Positions 15,100-24,036 of a stretch of DNA of 58,175 bases are shown in pieces. The stretch comes from Candidatus Magasanikiibacteriota bacterium (lineage in GTDB: Bacteria > Patescibacteriota > Patescibacteriia > Magasanikbacterales > UBA922): the NCBI GenBank assembly GCA_003518365.1, contig DOYU01000013.1:12974-71148 (forward strand), read 5' to 3'. The notes under the pieces were generated by a model, which ran no database searches, was not told the DNA's origin, and saw only the letters and a program-made list of their open reading frames with translations. The position numbers and the translations under genes are program-made. Numbering within the stretch: the first letter of the stretch is position 1; every line of letters starts with the position of its first letter.

Positions 15100-16635
15100 A
15101 TGTTTTTTATGATATCTACCATGAGCCTGGTCCTCGCCTTCGTTGGCGGACTTGCAGGTCTCGGTATTGGGTATGTTCTGCGAATAAAGATTGCAAAAGG
15201 CAATGCCACAAATGTGGAAGCAATCGCAGAAAAAAAACTCACCGAGGCAAAGACACAAGAACAGCAGATCATTCTTGAAGCAAAAGAAAAAGCTATCAAG
15301 GTCATCGATGAAGCAAAAAAAGAAGAAGAAGAACGACGCCAAGAATTGCGTAAAATGCAACAACGCCTTGAAAGTCGTGAAGAAACGTTTGATAAAAAAC
15401 TCCTTGAAATTGAGGACAAAAAGACCGAACTGCAAGAGAAAGTAGAAAAAGTGAAAACAATAGAAGCTGAAGTACTCGCAAAAAAAGAAGAAGTCGTAGA
15501 AAAACTCGCTACGGTTGCGACATACACAAAAGATCAGGCAAAAGAAGAACTTCTTACAAAAATTGAAGAAACTGCTCAAGACGACCTCCTCAACAGAGTT
15601 CGCAAAATGGAGAATGTGGGAGCAGAAGAACTCGAAGCAAAAGCACAGGACATCATGGTATGCTGCATGCAGCGTACCGCATCAAGCCATGCATCAGAAA
15701 CAACAGCATCAGCTGTCAATCTGCCAAGCGATGAAATGAAGGGACGCATTATCGGAAAAGAAGGACGAAATATCAAAACCATTGAACGCATGACTGGATG
15801 TGAAATCATTATTGATGAAACACCGGAAATGCTTGTTATTTCTAGCTTCTCCCCTATCCGTCGCCGGGTGTGTCAACTTGCAATTGAAAAGCTGATCAAG
15901 GACGGTCGTATCCAACCGGCAAAAATTGAAGAATACATCGAGGAAGCAAAGCGAGATCTTGCAATTGATCTCAAAAAATCCGGAGAAGCAGCGCTCCAAG
16001 AAATGGGTGTGATAGCTTCTGATCCAAAGCTGGCTTCGATTGTGGGTCGCTTGAAATACCGAACAAGTTATGGACAAAATGTCCTCAATCATTCACTCGA
16101 AGTTGGTCATATCGCGGGTCTTATTGCAGCAGAAGTAGGCATGGATCCTTCGCATGCACGCAAAGCAGGATTTTTTCATGATATTGGAAAAGCAATTGAC
16201 CATGATACGGAAGGCGCTCACACAGACATCGGACGACAAATCATGGAAAAATTCAATATGCATGCTGACTTTGCCGAAGTATGCAATACACACCATGATA
16301 CCAATCCCCCACTTCTCTTGACCAAACTGGTCATGGCAGCTGATGCCATTTCTGCATCACGTACCGGTGCTCGACGCGATACATACGAACAATATGTTTC
16401 TCGACTCAAAGAACTCGAGGAAACAGCTATGAGTTTCCCTGGCATCGAAAAAGTCTATGCTATCCAGGCAGGACGTGAAGTCCGTGTCTTTGTTACACCG
16501 GAAGAAATTGATGATTACGCAGCATACAATCTTGCAAAAGATATTGCTCGAAAAATCGAAAGTGAATTACAATACCCAGGTGAAATCAAAGTAAATGTCA
16601 TCCGTGAAACACGTGTGATTGAGTACGCGCGGTAA
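15100..16635 (+). CDS. rny: Ribonuclease Y
   Basis: Membrane-anchored endoribonuclease that starts mRNA decay. 511 residues, the normal size. N-terminal transmembrane helix (MSLVLAFVGGLAGLGIGYVL); a long Glu/Lys-rich coiled coil to about residue 185; KH domain with GRIIGKEGRNIKTIE near 215; HD domain with FHDIGKAIDHD near 358. Several in-frame ATGs (15100, 15109, 15121) precede the helix; 15121 would give the most typical N-terminus. The possible leader peptide and hairpin upstream may control it. Confidence 0.96.
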   Translation: MFFMISTMSLVLAFVGGLAGLGIGYVLRIKIAKGNATNVEAIAEKKLTEAKTQEQQIILEAKEKAIKVIDEAKKEEEERRQELRKMQQRLESREETFDKKLLEIEDKKTELQEKVEKVKTIEAEVLAKKEEVVEKLATVATYTKDQAKEELLTKIEETAQDDLLNRVRKMENVGAEELEAKAQDIMVCCMQRTASSHASETTASAVNLPSDEMKGRIIGKEGRNIKTIERMTGCEIIIDETPEMLVISSFSPIRRRVCQLAIEKLIKDGRIQPAKIEEYIEEAKRDLAIDLKKSGEAALQEMGVIASDPKLASIVGRLKYRTSYGQNVLNHSLEVGHIAGLIAAEVGMDPSHARKAGFFHDIGKAIDHDTEGAHTDIGRQIMEKFNMHADFAEVCNTHHDTNPPLLLTKLVMAADAISASRTGARRDTYEQYVSRLKELEETAMSFPGIEKVYAIQAGREVRVFVTPEEIDDYAAYNLAKDIARKIESELQYPGEIKVNVIRETRVIEYAR

Positions 16636-16683
16636 TAAAGTTGGTAAGGTTTTTCATGTTGTTGAGGTTTCTGAAGTCTCTGT

Positions 16684-16717
16684 AAAAAAAGCTTTCATAT
16701 ACTATGAAAGCTTTTTT
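16684..16717. terminator. Terminator after rny
   Basis: AAAAAAGCTTTCATA and TATGAAAGCTTTTTT form a long stem with a very short loop, followed by T residues. On both sides lie complementary 'words' (GGTAAGGTTTTT before, AAAAACCTTAGC after). Confidence 0.85.
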
Positions 16718-16797
16718 ATTTGCCATGTTCCTTCAAAGCAATAAACCTTAAAAACCTTAGCAACCTTACAAACATAAAAAACCTCAAATCCGCTCTG

Positions 16798-16825
16798 TTG
16801 ACATAAATAATCTTTGTTGTATACT
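16798..16825 (+). promoter_or_regulatory. Promoter for the HU gene
   Basis: TTGACA (16798-16803), 16-base spacer, TATACT (16820-16825). The leader is about 24 bases with no Shine-Dalgarno. Confidence 0.75.
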
Positions 16826-16855
16826 ATGAGTATAGTTTGAAGTAACTTTACTTGT

Positions 16856-17176
16856 ATGAACAAAATAAACAAAGCAGCGCTGGCAGAGCGCATCGCAGAA
16901 AAAGTAGGCGTTTCAAAAAGAGAAGCAGAAGATATGCTCGCAGCGTTTGTCGATACTGTCATGACAACACTACAGCAAGATGGTTCTGTGACTATCGCAG
17001 GCTTCGGTGCATTTAGCGCAAAGACACGTGCAGGACGCACAGGTGTCAATCCCCAAAATCCTAGTGAAAAAATACAAATTCCCCCTGTCACTGTCCCAAA
17101 ATTCAAGGCAGGAAAAGCACTGAAAGATTGTTTGAAAAAGAAAAAACATACTGACAACGTGCCAAGCTCCATGTAG
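16856..17176 (+). CDS. HU family DNA-binding protein
   Basis: Histone-like nucleoid protein that bends DNA as a dimer. 106 residues, about 15 longer than typical HU because of a basic tail (KDCLKKKKHTDNVPSSM). N-terminal helices MNKINKAALAERIAEKVGVSKREAE, then the beta-arm region VTIAGFGAFSAKTRAGRTGVNP with the Pro at the arm tip, and VPKFKAGKALKD. Strong promoter and short leader fit high expression. Confidence 0.95.
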   Translation: MNKINKAALAERIAEKVGVSKREAEDMLAAFVDTVMTTLQQDGSVTIAGFGAFSAKTRAGRTGVNPQNPSEKIQIPPVTVPKFKAGKALKDCLKKKKHTDNVPSSM

Positions 17177-17196
17177 TCAATAGTCGTATTGAAGAT

Positions 17197-17223
17197 CCTG
17201 CTTCTTCTCGAGCAGGGTTTTTT
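17197..17223 (+). terminator. Terminator after the HU gene
   Basis: CCTGCT (17197-17202) pairs with AGCAGG (17211-17216) and is followed by GTTTTTTAT. Confidence 0.8.
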
Positions 17224-17255
17224 ATCCAAATTCATGGGTATATAAGGAAGTAGGG

Positions 17256-17284
17256 TTGACGAAAGTCATTTTTTTCACTATACT
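17256..17284 (+). promoter_or_regulatory. Promoter for the tRNA pair
   Basis: TTGACG (17256-17261), 17 bases, TATACT (17279-17284), placed just upstream of tRNA-Glu. Confidence 0.7.
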
Positions 17285-17307
17285 CTTGCTCATTGATAAA
17301 AGAGCAA

Positions 17308-17379
17308 GGCGCCATCGTCTAACGGCTAGGACGCCAGGTTCTCATCCTGGTAATCGGGGTTCGATTCCCCGTGGCGCTA
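17308..17379 (+). tRNA. tRNA-Glu (anticodon CTC)
   Basis: Acceptor GGCGCCA pairs with TGGCGCT (G1-U72). The anticodon stem is CCAGG/CCTGG around loop TTCTCAT, giving CTC. The T arm is CGGGG-TTCGATT-CCCCG. Discriminator is A. CCA is not encoded, so it must be added after transcription. Confidence 0.93.
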
Positions 17380-17397
17380 CACAATCTAACATAAAAA

Positions 17398-17471
17398 GTC
17401 AGAGTAGCTCAGTCGGTTAGAGCGTAGGACTCATAACCCTAAGGTCGGCGGTTCGATTCCGCCCTCTGACA
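17398..17471 (+). tRNA. tRNA with CAT anticodon (elongator Met or Ile2)
   Basis: Acceptor GTCAGAG pairs fully with CTCTGAC, which argues against an initiator tRNA. The anticodon loop is CTCATAA. The anticodon stem TAGGA/CCCTA has one mismatch next to the loop (A31-C39). T arm GGCGG-TTCGATT-CCGCC. Discriminator A, no encoded CCA. Whether it is Met or lysidine-modified Ile2 cannot be settled by eye. Confidence 0.88.
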
Positions 17472-17527
17472 CATATAGAACAATAAACAAAAAGCAATAA
17501 ACAGAGTATTTGTTTATTGTTAGTTGT

Positions 17528-19318
17528 TTATCTACCCGGAGGAATGTGATAGTAATCCACGAGAAAGGCGCCGACATCAGCAAATACAGGAATAGTGGTA
17601 CTATCGGCATACGCTCGTTTTGGTTTTTCAAACTTGACGAGCATGACAAACTTCGGATCGTCAACAGGACCAAATCCAACAAAAGAATGATTGGTATCAA
17701 CGCTGTATCCACCGGGTCCTGCGATTTGTGCTGTTCCTGTCTTTCCTGCGATATAATACCCCGGAATAGCAGCCGCATGCGCTTGTCCGCTATCAATCAC
17801 ACGTACGAGCATAGCAGAGAGGAGTGATGCAGCATGGCTACTGACAATGTTTCTCAATACTTCTGGGACGGTGCGATCTATTGTTCCGTCAGCATACCGT
17901 ACTTCCTGGACGATGTAAGGTCTCATCACCTTTCCCCCGTTTGCAATTGCTGCAAATGCGCTTGCCATCTGGAGTGGTGTGGCAGTGATCCCCTGTCCAA
18001 ATGATGCAGTTGCCGTATAGCAATCCACATCATCTTTTTTATTGACATACAGTGCGTTGATCGTTCCCGTGGTTTCACTATCAAGTTGGATGCCACTTTT
18101 CACGCCAAAACCAAATGATTCAAGATATGAAATAAACGGATACTTCCCCAGCTGCTGTACAACATGCACCATACCCGTGTTGATAGAATTTTCTAGTACT
18201 CCTGTCATTGTTTGATCTTTGTAGGATTTATTTTCTGCATTTTTAATAGGTTTGGCACAATGTGCATCTACAGATCCGCCATCATAAAAATAGGTATCAG
18301 GCTGTACCTTTTCTTCATTGAGTGCGGCAACCATCGTGATCGGTTTGAAAATAGAACCAGGTTCGTAGGGAGTAAAAATGGTAGTGTTATTATACACACG
18401 GACATCATCTACTTTATTGTACGCATTGGGATCAAAATCCGGCAACGAACACATCACCCGAACGGCGCCTGTTTTTGGATCCAAAATAAGGAGTGAGCCA
18501 CTGGTAGCCCCATACTCCTCCATCGCCACTCGCATGCGCTCGCACGCCTTATACTGCAGTGTTCTATCCAGGGTGAGCAAGATATCGGCTCCATCTTTTG
18601 CCGGCTGAAAGGATTTGCCTGCAAACGCAATCACGCCGCCTTTCAGACTTTTACTGGCTTCAAGAAATCCACCTGTACCAGCAAGTTCTTCCTGCCAATA
18701 TCCTTCGATGCCATATCGACCTATGTCACTTCCATCATCCATCTTTCCCACAAATCCAATTGTTTGCGCTGCCAGAGATCCTTCTGGATAATAGCGAACT
18801 GCCTGACGAACAAATCCCAGACCAGGCAGATCCTGAGCTCTGAGACTTTCTGCAAGTGTTTCTTCAACGCCCTGTTCAATCGGCTCGTACGGATCGTCTT
18901 TTCCATTGATTCTATAAAATACGTCTAATTTTTTTTCATCATCATATGAAAATGCGGCTGCCAATGCATCTGCGACATGCGTAGCGTCATCTTCAGTCTC
19001 AAGTTCACGTGTATCGACAAATACCGTAAACACATCCTTGTTGATAGCAAGAGGAAATTCCTCACCTGTACGAGAGTCCTGAATATACACACTGCCTCGA
19101 TCTGGAAAGAGCTGTTCATAAAGTGTATGTGAGCCTGCTGCCAATGCGGTATAAAATCCATGTTGCAAGATCATGAGAAAAAAAAGACGCACAACAAGAA
19201 TACAGGTAATACCGACGACAGAAAGCGCGGCAATCTTAAGCCGCGCTGTTTCTGCGGCTGCTTCATCATAATGAGACGCCACAGCACTATTTCTACTTCG
19301 AATTCTCATTCGTGACAT
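17528..19318 (-). CDS. Penicillin-binding protein 2 / FtsI-type transpeptidase
   Basis: Cross-links peptidoglycan at the outer face of the membrane. 596 residues: one transmembrane helix (about 29-50), a PBP dimerisation domain with PDRGSVYIQD, then the transpeptidase domain with SIFK (Ser322, Lys325), SIN (378-380) and KTGTA (526-530). All three catalytic boxes are intact. No PASTA domain at the C-terminus. It lies 24 bases after pilT in the same direction. FtsI versus elongation PBP2 cannot be decided. Confidence 0.92.
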   Translation of the reverse strand: MSRMRIRSRNSAVASHYDEAAAETARLKIAALSVVGITCILVVRLFFLMILQHGFYTALAAGSHTLYEQLFPDRGSVYIQDSRTGEEFPLAINKDVFTVFVDTRELETEDDATHVADALAAAFSYDDEKKLDVFYRINGKDDPYEPIEQGVEETLAESLRAQDLPGLGFVRQAVRYYPEGSLAAQTIGFVGKMDDGSDIGRYGIEGYWQEELAGTGGFLEASKSLKGGVIAFAGKSFQPAKDGADILLTLDRTLQYKACERMRVAMEEYGATSGSLLILDPKTGAVRVMCSLPDFDPNAYNKVDDVRVYNNTTIFTPYEPGSIFKPITMVAALNEEKVQPDTYFYDGGSVDAHCAKPIKNAENKSYKDQTMTGVLENSINTGMVHVVQQLGKYPFISYLESFGFGVKSGIQLDSETTGTINALYVNKKDDVDCYTATASFGQGITATPLQMASAFAAIANGGKVMRPYIVQEVRYADGTIDRTVPEVLRNIVSSHAASLLSAMLVRVIDSGQAHAAAIPGYYIAGKTGTAQIAGPGGYSVDTNHSFVGFGPVDDPKFVMLVKFEKPKRAYADSTTIPVFADVGAFLVDYYHIPPGR

Positions 19319-19342
19319 ATGAGCGTGTATCTCAGTCAGGAC

Positions 19343-20377
19343 CTAAACCAGGCGTTGTTTTTCCATTCTCTTTTTCGCTGTTTCCTTGTCTATCAATTCT
19401 TCTTTTTCGAGTGCTTCGATAGATCGCTGCATGGATATCATGCCCTCTTTTGCATTTGTCTGAAGAACACTTGGAATTTGCGCAATATTATTTTCTCGAA
19501 TCAAGTTAGCAACCGCGGGTGTATTGATAAGAATTTCTCGCGCCGCAACACGTTTTCCATCTACGGTTGGGATGAGTTGTTGAGAAATAACCACGCGCAG
19601 TACGGCGGCAAGCTGAATCAATACTTGTTTTTGTTTTGGTCCATCAAATACATCAACAATACGTTCGATTGCTTCCGCAGCTGAAGAAGTATGCAATGTA
19701 GAAAAAACAAGATGGCCTGTTTCAGCAGCTGTCAGGACAGTGGCAATGGTTTCAGGATCACGCATTTCGCCGACAACCACGACATCGGGATCTTGACGTA
19801 ACACATGTTTGAGTGCACTAGCAAAGGAGGGAGTATCTATCCCTATTTCTCGTTGCTCAATCAAACTTTCTTTATCATCAAATACAAACTCAATAGGATC
19901 TTCAATCGTCATGATATGCGCTTTTCTATGCGTATTGATTTCTTCAATCATTGCGGCGATTGTTGTGGATTTTCCATGTCCTGTCGGACCAACCACGAGT
20001 ACAAGCCCATCCAAAAACCCAGACACGTTATTGAGTACCGGTTCAAATCGGAGTGTTTCTGGCGTAGGGATGTCTTTTGGGATGAGACGTGCTGCAATAC
20101 CTTCTTTTCCATCTTGTCTGTGTATATTCACACGAAAACGAACGTCCCCATGTGTATAACTAACATCCACGTCTTTCTTTTCTTCAAAATCTTTTTTTTG
20201 TGATGCCGAAAGGATTTCATTCACGAGAGATGTCAGGGTGGCTTCTGTGAGTGGCTTATCCGCCAATTCGGTAAGGATACCTTCGACCCGGATCATAGGC
20301 AATTCCCCTGCCACAAGATGAATATCTGAAGCACCAGCTTCTACGGCTTTATCAAAATATGTTCCAAGAGATGCCAT
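19343..20377 (-). CDS. pilT: Type IV pilus twitching ATPase PilT
   Basis: Hexameric ATPase that retracts type IV pili. 344 residues, the family's usual length. N-terminal PAS-like domain with ASDIHLVAGELPMIRVEG; Walker A GPTGHGKST (130-138); Asp box EDPIEFVF; Walker B VVVVGEMRD (199-207); His box GHLVFSTLHTSSA. No pilin, PilB or PilC gene is in the window, so the rest of the system must be elsewhere. Confidence 0.95.
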   Translation of the reverse strand: MASLGTYFDKAVEAGASDIHLVAGELPMIRVEGILTELADKPLTEATLTSLVNEILSASQKKDFEEKKDVDVSYTHGDVRFRVNIHRQDGKEGIAARLIPKDIPTPETLRFEPVLNNVSGFLDGLVLVVGPTGHGKSTTIAAMIEEINTHRKAHIMTIEDPIEFVFDDKESLIEQREIGIDTPSFASALKHVLRQDPDVVVVGEMRDPETIATVLTAAETGHLVFSTLHTSSAAEAIERIVDVFDGPKQKQVLIQLAAVLRVVISQQLIPTVDGKRVAAREILINTPAVANLIRENNIAQIPSVLQTNAKEGMISMQRSIEALEKEELIDKETAKKRMEKQRLV

Positions 20378-20380
20378 ACA

Positions 20381-20698
20381 CTATTTTTTCACTTCTTTTT
20401 TAAATGTCGCCCACTGACTACTGAGCAAACGAACAAGAATATTTTTGACACGTACTGCCATGCCATTGTCTACTGCATATTTGTCAACTGTTTTTTTCAC
20501 AAGCGCCACATAGGTATTTTTGTTCATTTTTTCTATGGCACCACTTTCTTCTACTTCTTTTTTTATCTTTTCATATATATCAGCAGCTTGATCAACAAGC
20601 TGAGTGCGATATTGTTTTCCCTTTGTGGTTGTATTGAGCCAGACAATGGCTGCACCGAGAACCCCACCGAGAACGACGCCCTTGTTAAACTTGCCCAT
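20381..20698 (-). CDS. YtxH-like small membrane-associated protein
   Basis: 105 residues. A glycine-rich hydrophobic N-terminal stretch (GVVLGGVLGAAIVWLN) is followed by TTTKGKQYRTQL and a Lys/Glu-rich amphipathic helix, the layout of YtxH/gas-vesicle-like small proteins. Role unknown. It is first in line before pilT, with a three-base gap, so they are likely one operon. Confidence 0.65.
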   Translation of the reverse strand: MGKFNKGVVLGGVLGAAIVWLNTTTKGKQYRTQLVDQAADIYEKIKKEVEESGAIEKMNKNTYVALVKKTVDKYAVDNGMAVRVKNILVRLLSSQWATFKKEVKK

Positions 20699-20738
20699 AT
20701 GTTTTGAAGTTATATAAGTACTGATAGTATAGCAACAT

Positions 20739-21917
20739 TTACCTGTTCTTCACAAGTTCGGCATACCACGCTTCGAGCTGATCTATAATGCGAGGCCACG
20801 CATAGACGTCGAGAGCCACTTGACGAGCTATGTGAGAAAAATCTTCCTTGTTTTGAGGATCAAAAATATACCCGGCGATAACTTCTGCCAAGGCGAAATC
20901 ATCTCCTGGAGGAAACACCATGCCAGCATCTTCCGCAACACTCCGTACACCAGCAAGGTCACTCGCAACCACAGGCACTCCACTCGCCAAGGCTTCGAGA
21001 AGTACCATGCCAAAGGCTTCACCACGTGTCGTAGAAGGTAAGACAAACAGGTCTGCCGCATTGTACACAATTGGCAACAACGCATCTTCGACATACCCAA
21101 GAAACTTGACACTTTCCTGAAGGCCATATCCTTTTGCCTGAGCTTCATATCGAGCTCTCAGGTCTCCATCTCCCACAAAGAAGGCTTGTACGCTATAATC
21201 GTTCTTTTTAAGCCTCAGAAGTGCCTTAAGGAGAACATCCACGCCTTTAAAATAATGTGCTTGGTCCATTCCACCAACAAAGAGAAGCGTAGGGAGAGAA
21301 GGATCAAATCCTGCGTCTTGAAATAAATCCATCGGCTTTTCTCTTGGCTGAAATCTATCGACATCTACCCCAAAAGGAAGCTCACGCCACTTTTCTCGAG
21401 ATGTCTGAAAAAGGGGTAAGGCATCACTTGCTTTAAGATAGTCAAAGGAACTGCCAATGAGCAGATCTGCACTCCCAAGAATTCGTGGCATCCAAAAAGC
21501 ATTGTAATATTTGAAAAATAATCCTTTCCACCCCGGTGCACGTGAATCCATGTGATATGTAATTACAAGAGGCTTCTCTGGATTCCGGAGTTTCCATTTT
21601 CGGACAAGATTTGCTGTTCCAAAAAATGGATAATGCAAATGAACAAGATCAAATCTATCAAGCTCTTTTGTTATTTCAGGAATATGTGCAGCATTTCCAT
21701 ACTGCACACGAGGGGTAATGCGACGTGCATAATCAACCTGCTCTTTTACAGGTTCCTCAAAATTTTCTGGTGAGGTACCTGGTTGTGTTTGATAGAGAGG
21801 CGTCAGTACTTCGACCTCATGTCCACGTTTTCCAAGTTCTTGTACTGTTTGTAACACAACATTGCCCATGCCACCATAGTACGGAGGATACGAACAGACA
21901 ATGTGTGCTATTTTCAT
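20739..21917 (-). CDS. Glycosyltransferase family 4
   Basis: Retaining GT-B transferase, probably adding a sugar to a lipid-linked glycan at the cytoplasmic face. 392 residues. N-terminal HIVCSYPPYYGGMGNVVLQT with the glycine loop; C-terminal LLFVGGMDQAHYFKGVDVLL, then the nucleotide-sugar site LPSTTRGEAFGMVLLEALASGVPVVAS with the E-x7-E type motif. Start of the glycan region. Confidence 0.9.
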   Translation of the reverse strand: MKIAHIVCSYPPYYGGMGNVVLQTVQELGKRGHEVEVLTPLYQTQPGTSPENFEEPVKEQVDYARRITPRVQYGNAAHIPEITKELDRFDLVHLHYPFFGTANLVRKWKLRNPEKPLVITYHMDSRAPGWKGLFFKYYNAFWMPRILGSADLLIGSSFDYLKASDALPLFQTSREKWRELPFGVDVDRFQPREKPMDLFQDAGFDPSLPTLLFVGGMDQAHYFKGVDVLLKALLRLKKNDYSVQAFFVGDGDLRARYEAQAKGYGLQESVKFLGYVEDALLPIVYNAADLFVLPSTTRGEAFGMVLLEALASGVPVVASDLAGVRSVAEDAGMVFPPGDDFALAEVIAGYIFDPQNKEDFSHIARQVALDVYAWPRIIDQLEAWYAELVKNR

Positions 21918-21949
21918 AGGAAGTTATATGCAATAAGCAGGCTCGCTGT

Positions 21950-22288
21950 TTATTGTTTATTGCTTATTGTTTGTTTCAAGGCATCCTTTCGGACAATGGT
22001 CGTTATATCACGTTCTATTTCATGAAGTTTTACATGCAGACGGAAGAGGACAAAAAAAATAAGCGCAAAGGAAACATAGGTAACCAAATCCGTTCCACGA
22101 CCAATACCTAGATGATTTGCAAACACCGTCACACTCTGTGGGAGGAAGACAACCACGTCAGCAAGTATCCAAAATACCATCCAGAATGCTGTCCCAATGC
22201 TTGACATGGCACTATCCTTTTTTCGTTGTATCACAGCGCCGATAGCAAACAATGAAAACAAGAGAAAAAGAAATTGAAAGATAATCAT
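21950..22288 (-). CDS. DUF2304 membrane protein
   Basis: 112 residues with three hydrophobic segments (IFQFLFLLFSLFAIGAVI, FWMVFWILADVVVFLP, VTYVSFALIFFVLFRL) and a basic tail, matching DUF2304. Such proteins often sit next to a DPM1-like GT2, as here, and may act as its membrane partner. The last residues KQTISNKQ are encoded by the AATAAGCAATAAACAA word repeat. Confidence 0.8.
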   Translation of the reverse strand: MIIFQFLFLLFSLFAIGAVIQRKKDSAMSSIGTAFWMVFWILADVVVFLPQSVTVFANHLGIGRGTDLVTYVSFALIFFVLFRLHVKLHEIERDITTIVRKDALKQTISNKQ

Positions 22289-22315
22289 ACAAAAAAAATT
22301 CTAATTACTAATACG

Positions 22316-22975
22316 TTATTTACTAAACTTTCCAAGCAATAAATCTCTCACAACACGAATTCCCCCGCCAATCCCCTGTCCATATTCATGATACATGACA
22401 GATACAGGAACTTCCATATAGCGAAGCCCATGTTTTTTTACCAGTGCTGGGATTTCACTTGCATGCGCCATTCCCGAATGCGTCAATGACAGGGTATGTA
22501 ATGCATTTTTATTGAACAATCGGAAGCCATTGTGTGCATCAGAGAGCTTCAAACCTCCAAACATTCGATCAACCAACTTTCCGATCGGTCGCAAAAGATA
22601 TTTCTTCGTCCACGGCACGTTTGAACGGGAATCTTTATATCGCGACCCAAAAATAATATCTACCTGTGCATGTTTCAAGAGAGAAAGTGCAGGGAGAATA
22701 TCATCAACAGAAAATTGTCCGTCCGCATCAAAATGAAGGATATACTCCGCACCAACACGTCTTGCATAGACGTGTCCTGTTTCGAGAGCAGCCCCCTGTC
22801 CCCTATTGAGTCTATGTGTAAGTACGGTAGCTCCTGCCTGCCAAGCAATCTCCGCCGTATCATCAGTCGAGCCATCATCTACCACGAGCACGGTATCGAC
22901 ATGCAAAAGAAGACTCCGGACAACGGAGCCTACTCGCTTGGATTCATTGTATGCTGGAACAATGGCCAAAAACAT
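22316..22975 (-). CDS. Glycosyltransferase family 2 (DPM1/polyprenyl-phosphate type)
   Basis: 219 residues. GT-A fold with AIVPAYNESKRVGSVV, VVDDGSTDDT, the RGQGAALETGH block and the metal-binding HFDADGQ. The pattern is that of transferases that charge polyprenyl phosphate with a single sugar. The adjacent DUF2304 gene supports membrane attachment. Confidence 0.88.
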   Translation of the reverse strand: MFLAIVPAYNESKRVGSVVRSLLLHVDTVLVVDDGSTDDTAEIAWQAGATVLTHRLNRGQGAALETGHVYARRVGAEYILHFDADGQFSVDDILPALSLLKHAQVDIIFGSRYKDSRSNVPWTKKYLLRPIGKLVDRMFGGLKLSDAHNGFRLFNKNALHTLSLTHSGMAHASEIPALVKKHGLRYMEVPVSVMYHEYGQGIGGGIRVVRDLLLGKFSK

Positions 22976-22987
22976 AATGCCAGTACC

Positions 22988-24016
22988 TTACATCCGCTGG
23001 TCAGACAAATCAAGCATTTCCTTGTTTGCGATAGTATAATCTATTGTTTTTCGAAGGCCTTCCTCAAGACGAACAAGCGGAATCCAACCCAACTCTTCTT
23101 TTGCGCGAGTCAAATCTGGCATGCCTTTTTTTGTCAGAAATTCTAGTGGGGCTTCAAACTTTATCCGAGATGTGGATCCGGTCATATCAATAATCTTTTG
23201 CGCGACATCGACCATTCGTATCGGCTCATCAATTCCCAAATTGACAATGGAAATATCAGGCTCAGCATGCATCAGTCGCACGAGACCATCGACCATGTCA
23301 GAAATATAGCATAAGGACTGCACAAATGTTTCATCACCATAAATAATCAAATCGTGCCCCGCAAGCGCATCGAGAATAAAATCTGGGACAAGAAGTCCGT
23401 CTCGCAATTTCATGCGTGGTCCATAGGTGGTAAACACACGGGCTATTTTTGTATCAATACCATGCACTTGTCGATATGTTTCTACACAGGTCTCTGCAAA
23501 TCGTTTTCCTTCATCATAGCATGCACGTGGAGATAAATGATCAACAATTCCCTCCTCATCTTCCTGCAACATGTCGCGATCATCAGGATCACCATACACC
23601 ACAGAACTAGAAGTAAACAAATACTTTGCTCGGTATTTCACTGCCAAGTCAAGCGTGGAAAGGATCGCTCGAGAATTGGCATGGAGAGAATGTAATTTTA
23701 AATTTTGAAAATTTTTAGGACTTGTGGGACATGCCAAATGATACACTTCCTGGATACCCTGATATTTGATAGAAAATTTATCAAGTTCTGGAAATTCACT
23801 CAGGTCAAGATGATGCGTCGCATCGTACTTGATGAATTCAAAGTCAGGATACTGTAATAAATGATCAATGTTTTGAATACTCGAATTGGAAAGATCATCC
23901 ACACAAATTACTTTTGCTTCTTTGAGCAATCGTTCACACAGATGTGCGCCAAGAAACCCAGCTCCACCGGTCACAAGGACATTTTTTTTTTCGAAAATAG
24001 GAGTTTGATCAATCAT
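22988..24016 (-). CDS. NAD-dependent sugar epimerase/decarboxylase (UXS-like SDR)
   Basis: 342 residues. Extended SDR with GGAGFLGAHLC for NAD binding, YHLACPTSP, TSSSVVYGDP and the catalytic ACYDEGKRFAE (YxxxK). Close in pattern to UDP-glucuronate decarboxylase and to the second copy at 40557-41507, though here ARVFTTYGPRMKLRDG replaces the more usual ARIFNTYG. I use ATG 24016 rather than a TTG at 24028. Confidence 0.85.
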   Translation of the reverse strand: MIDQTPIFEKKNVLVTGGAGFLGAHLCERLLKEAKVICVDDLSNSSIQNIDHLLQYPDFEFIKYDATHHLDLSEFPELDKFSIKYQGIQEVYHLACPTSPKNFQNLKLHSLHANSRAILSTLDLAVKYRAKYLFTSSSVVYGDPDDRDMLQEDEEGIVDHLSPRACYDEGKRFAETCVETYRQVHGIDTKIARVFTTYGPRMKLRDGLLVPDFILDALAGHDLIIYGDETFVQSLCYISDMVDGLVRLMHAEPDISIVNLGIDEPIRMVDVAQKIIDMTGSTSRIKFEAPLEFLTKKGMPDLTRAKEELGWIPLVRLEEGLRKTIDYTIANKEMLDLSDQRM

Positions 24017-24036
24017 ACTGTGTATCAACTATAGTA

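Noticed and set aside
15001..15579. Minus-strand Phe/Cys-rich ORFs
   Set aside because: Antisense to the Glu/Lys-rich coiled coil of RNase Y, which always yields Phe/Leu/Ser-rich shadows.
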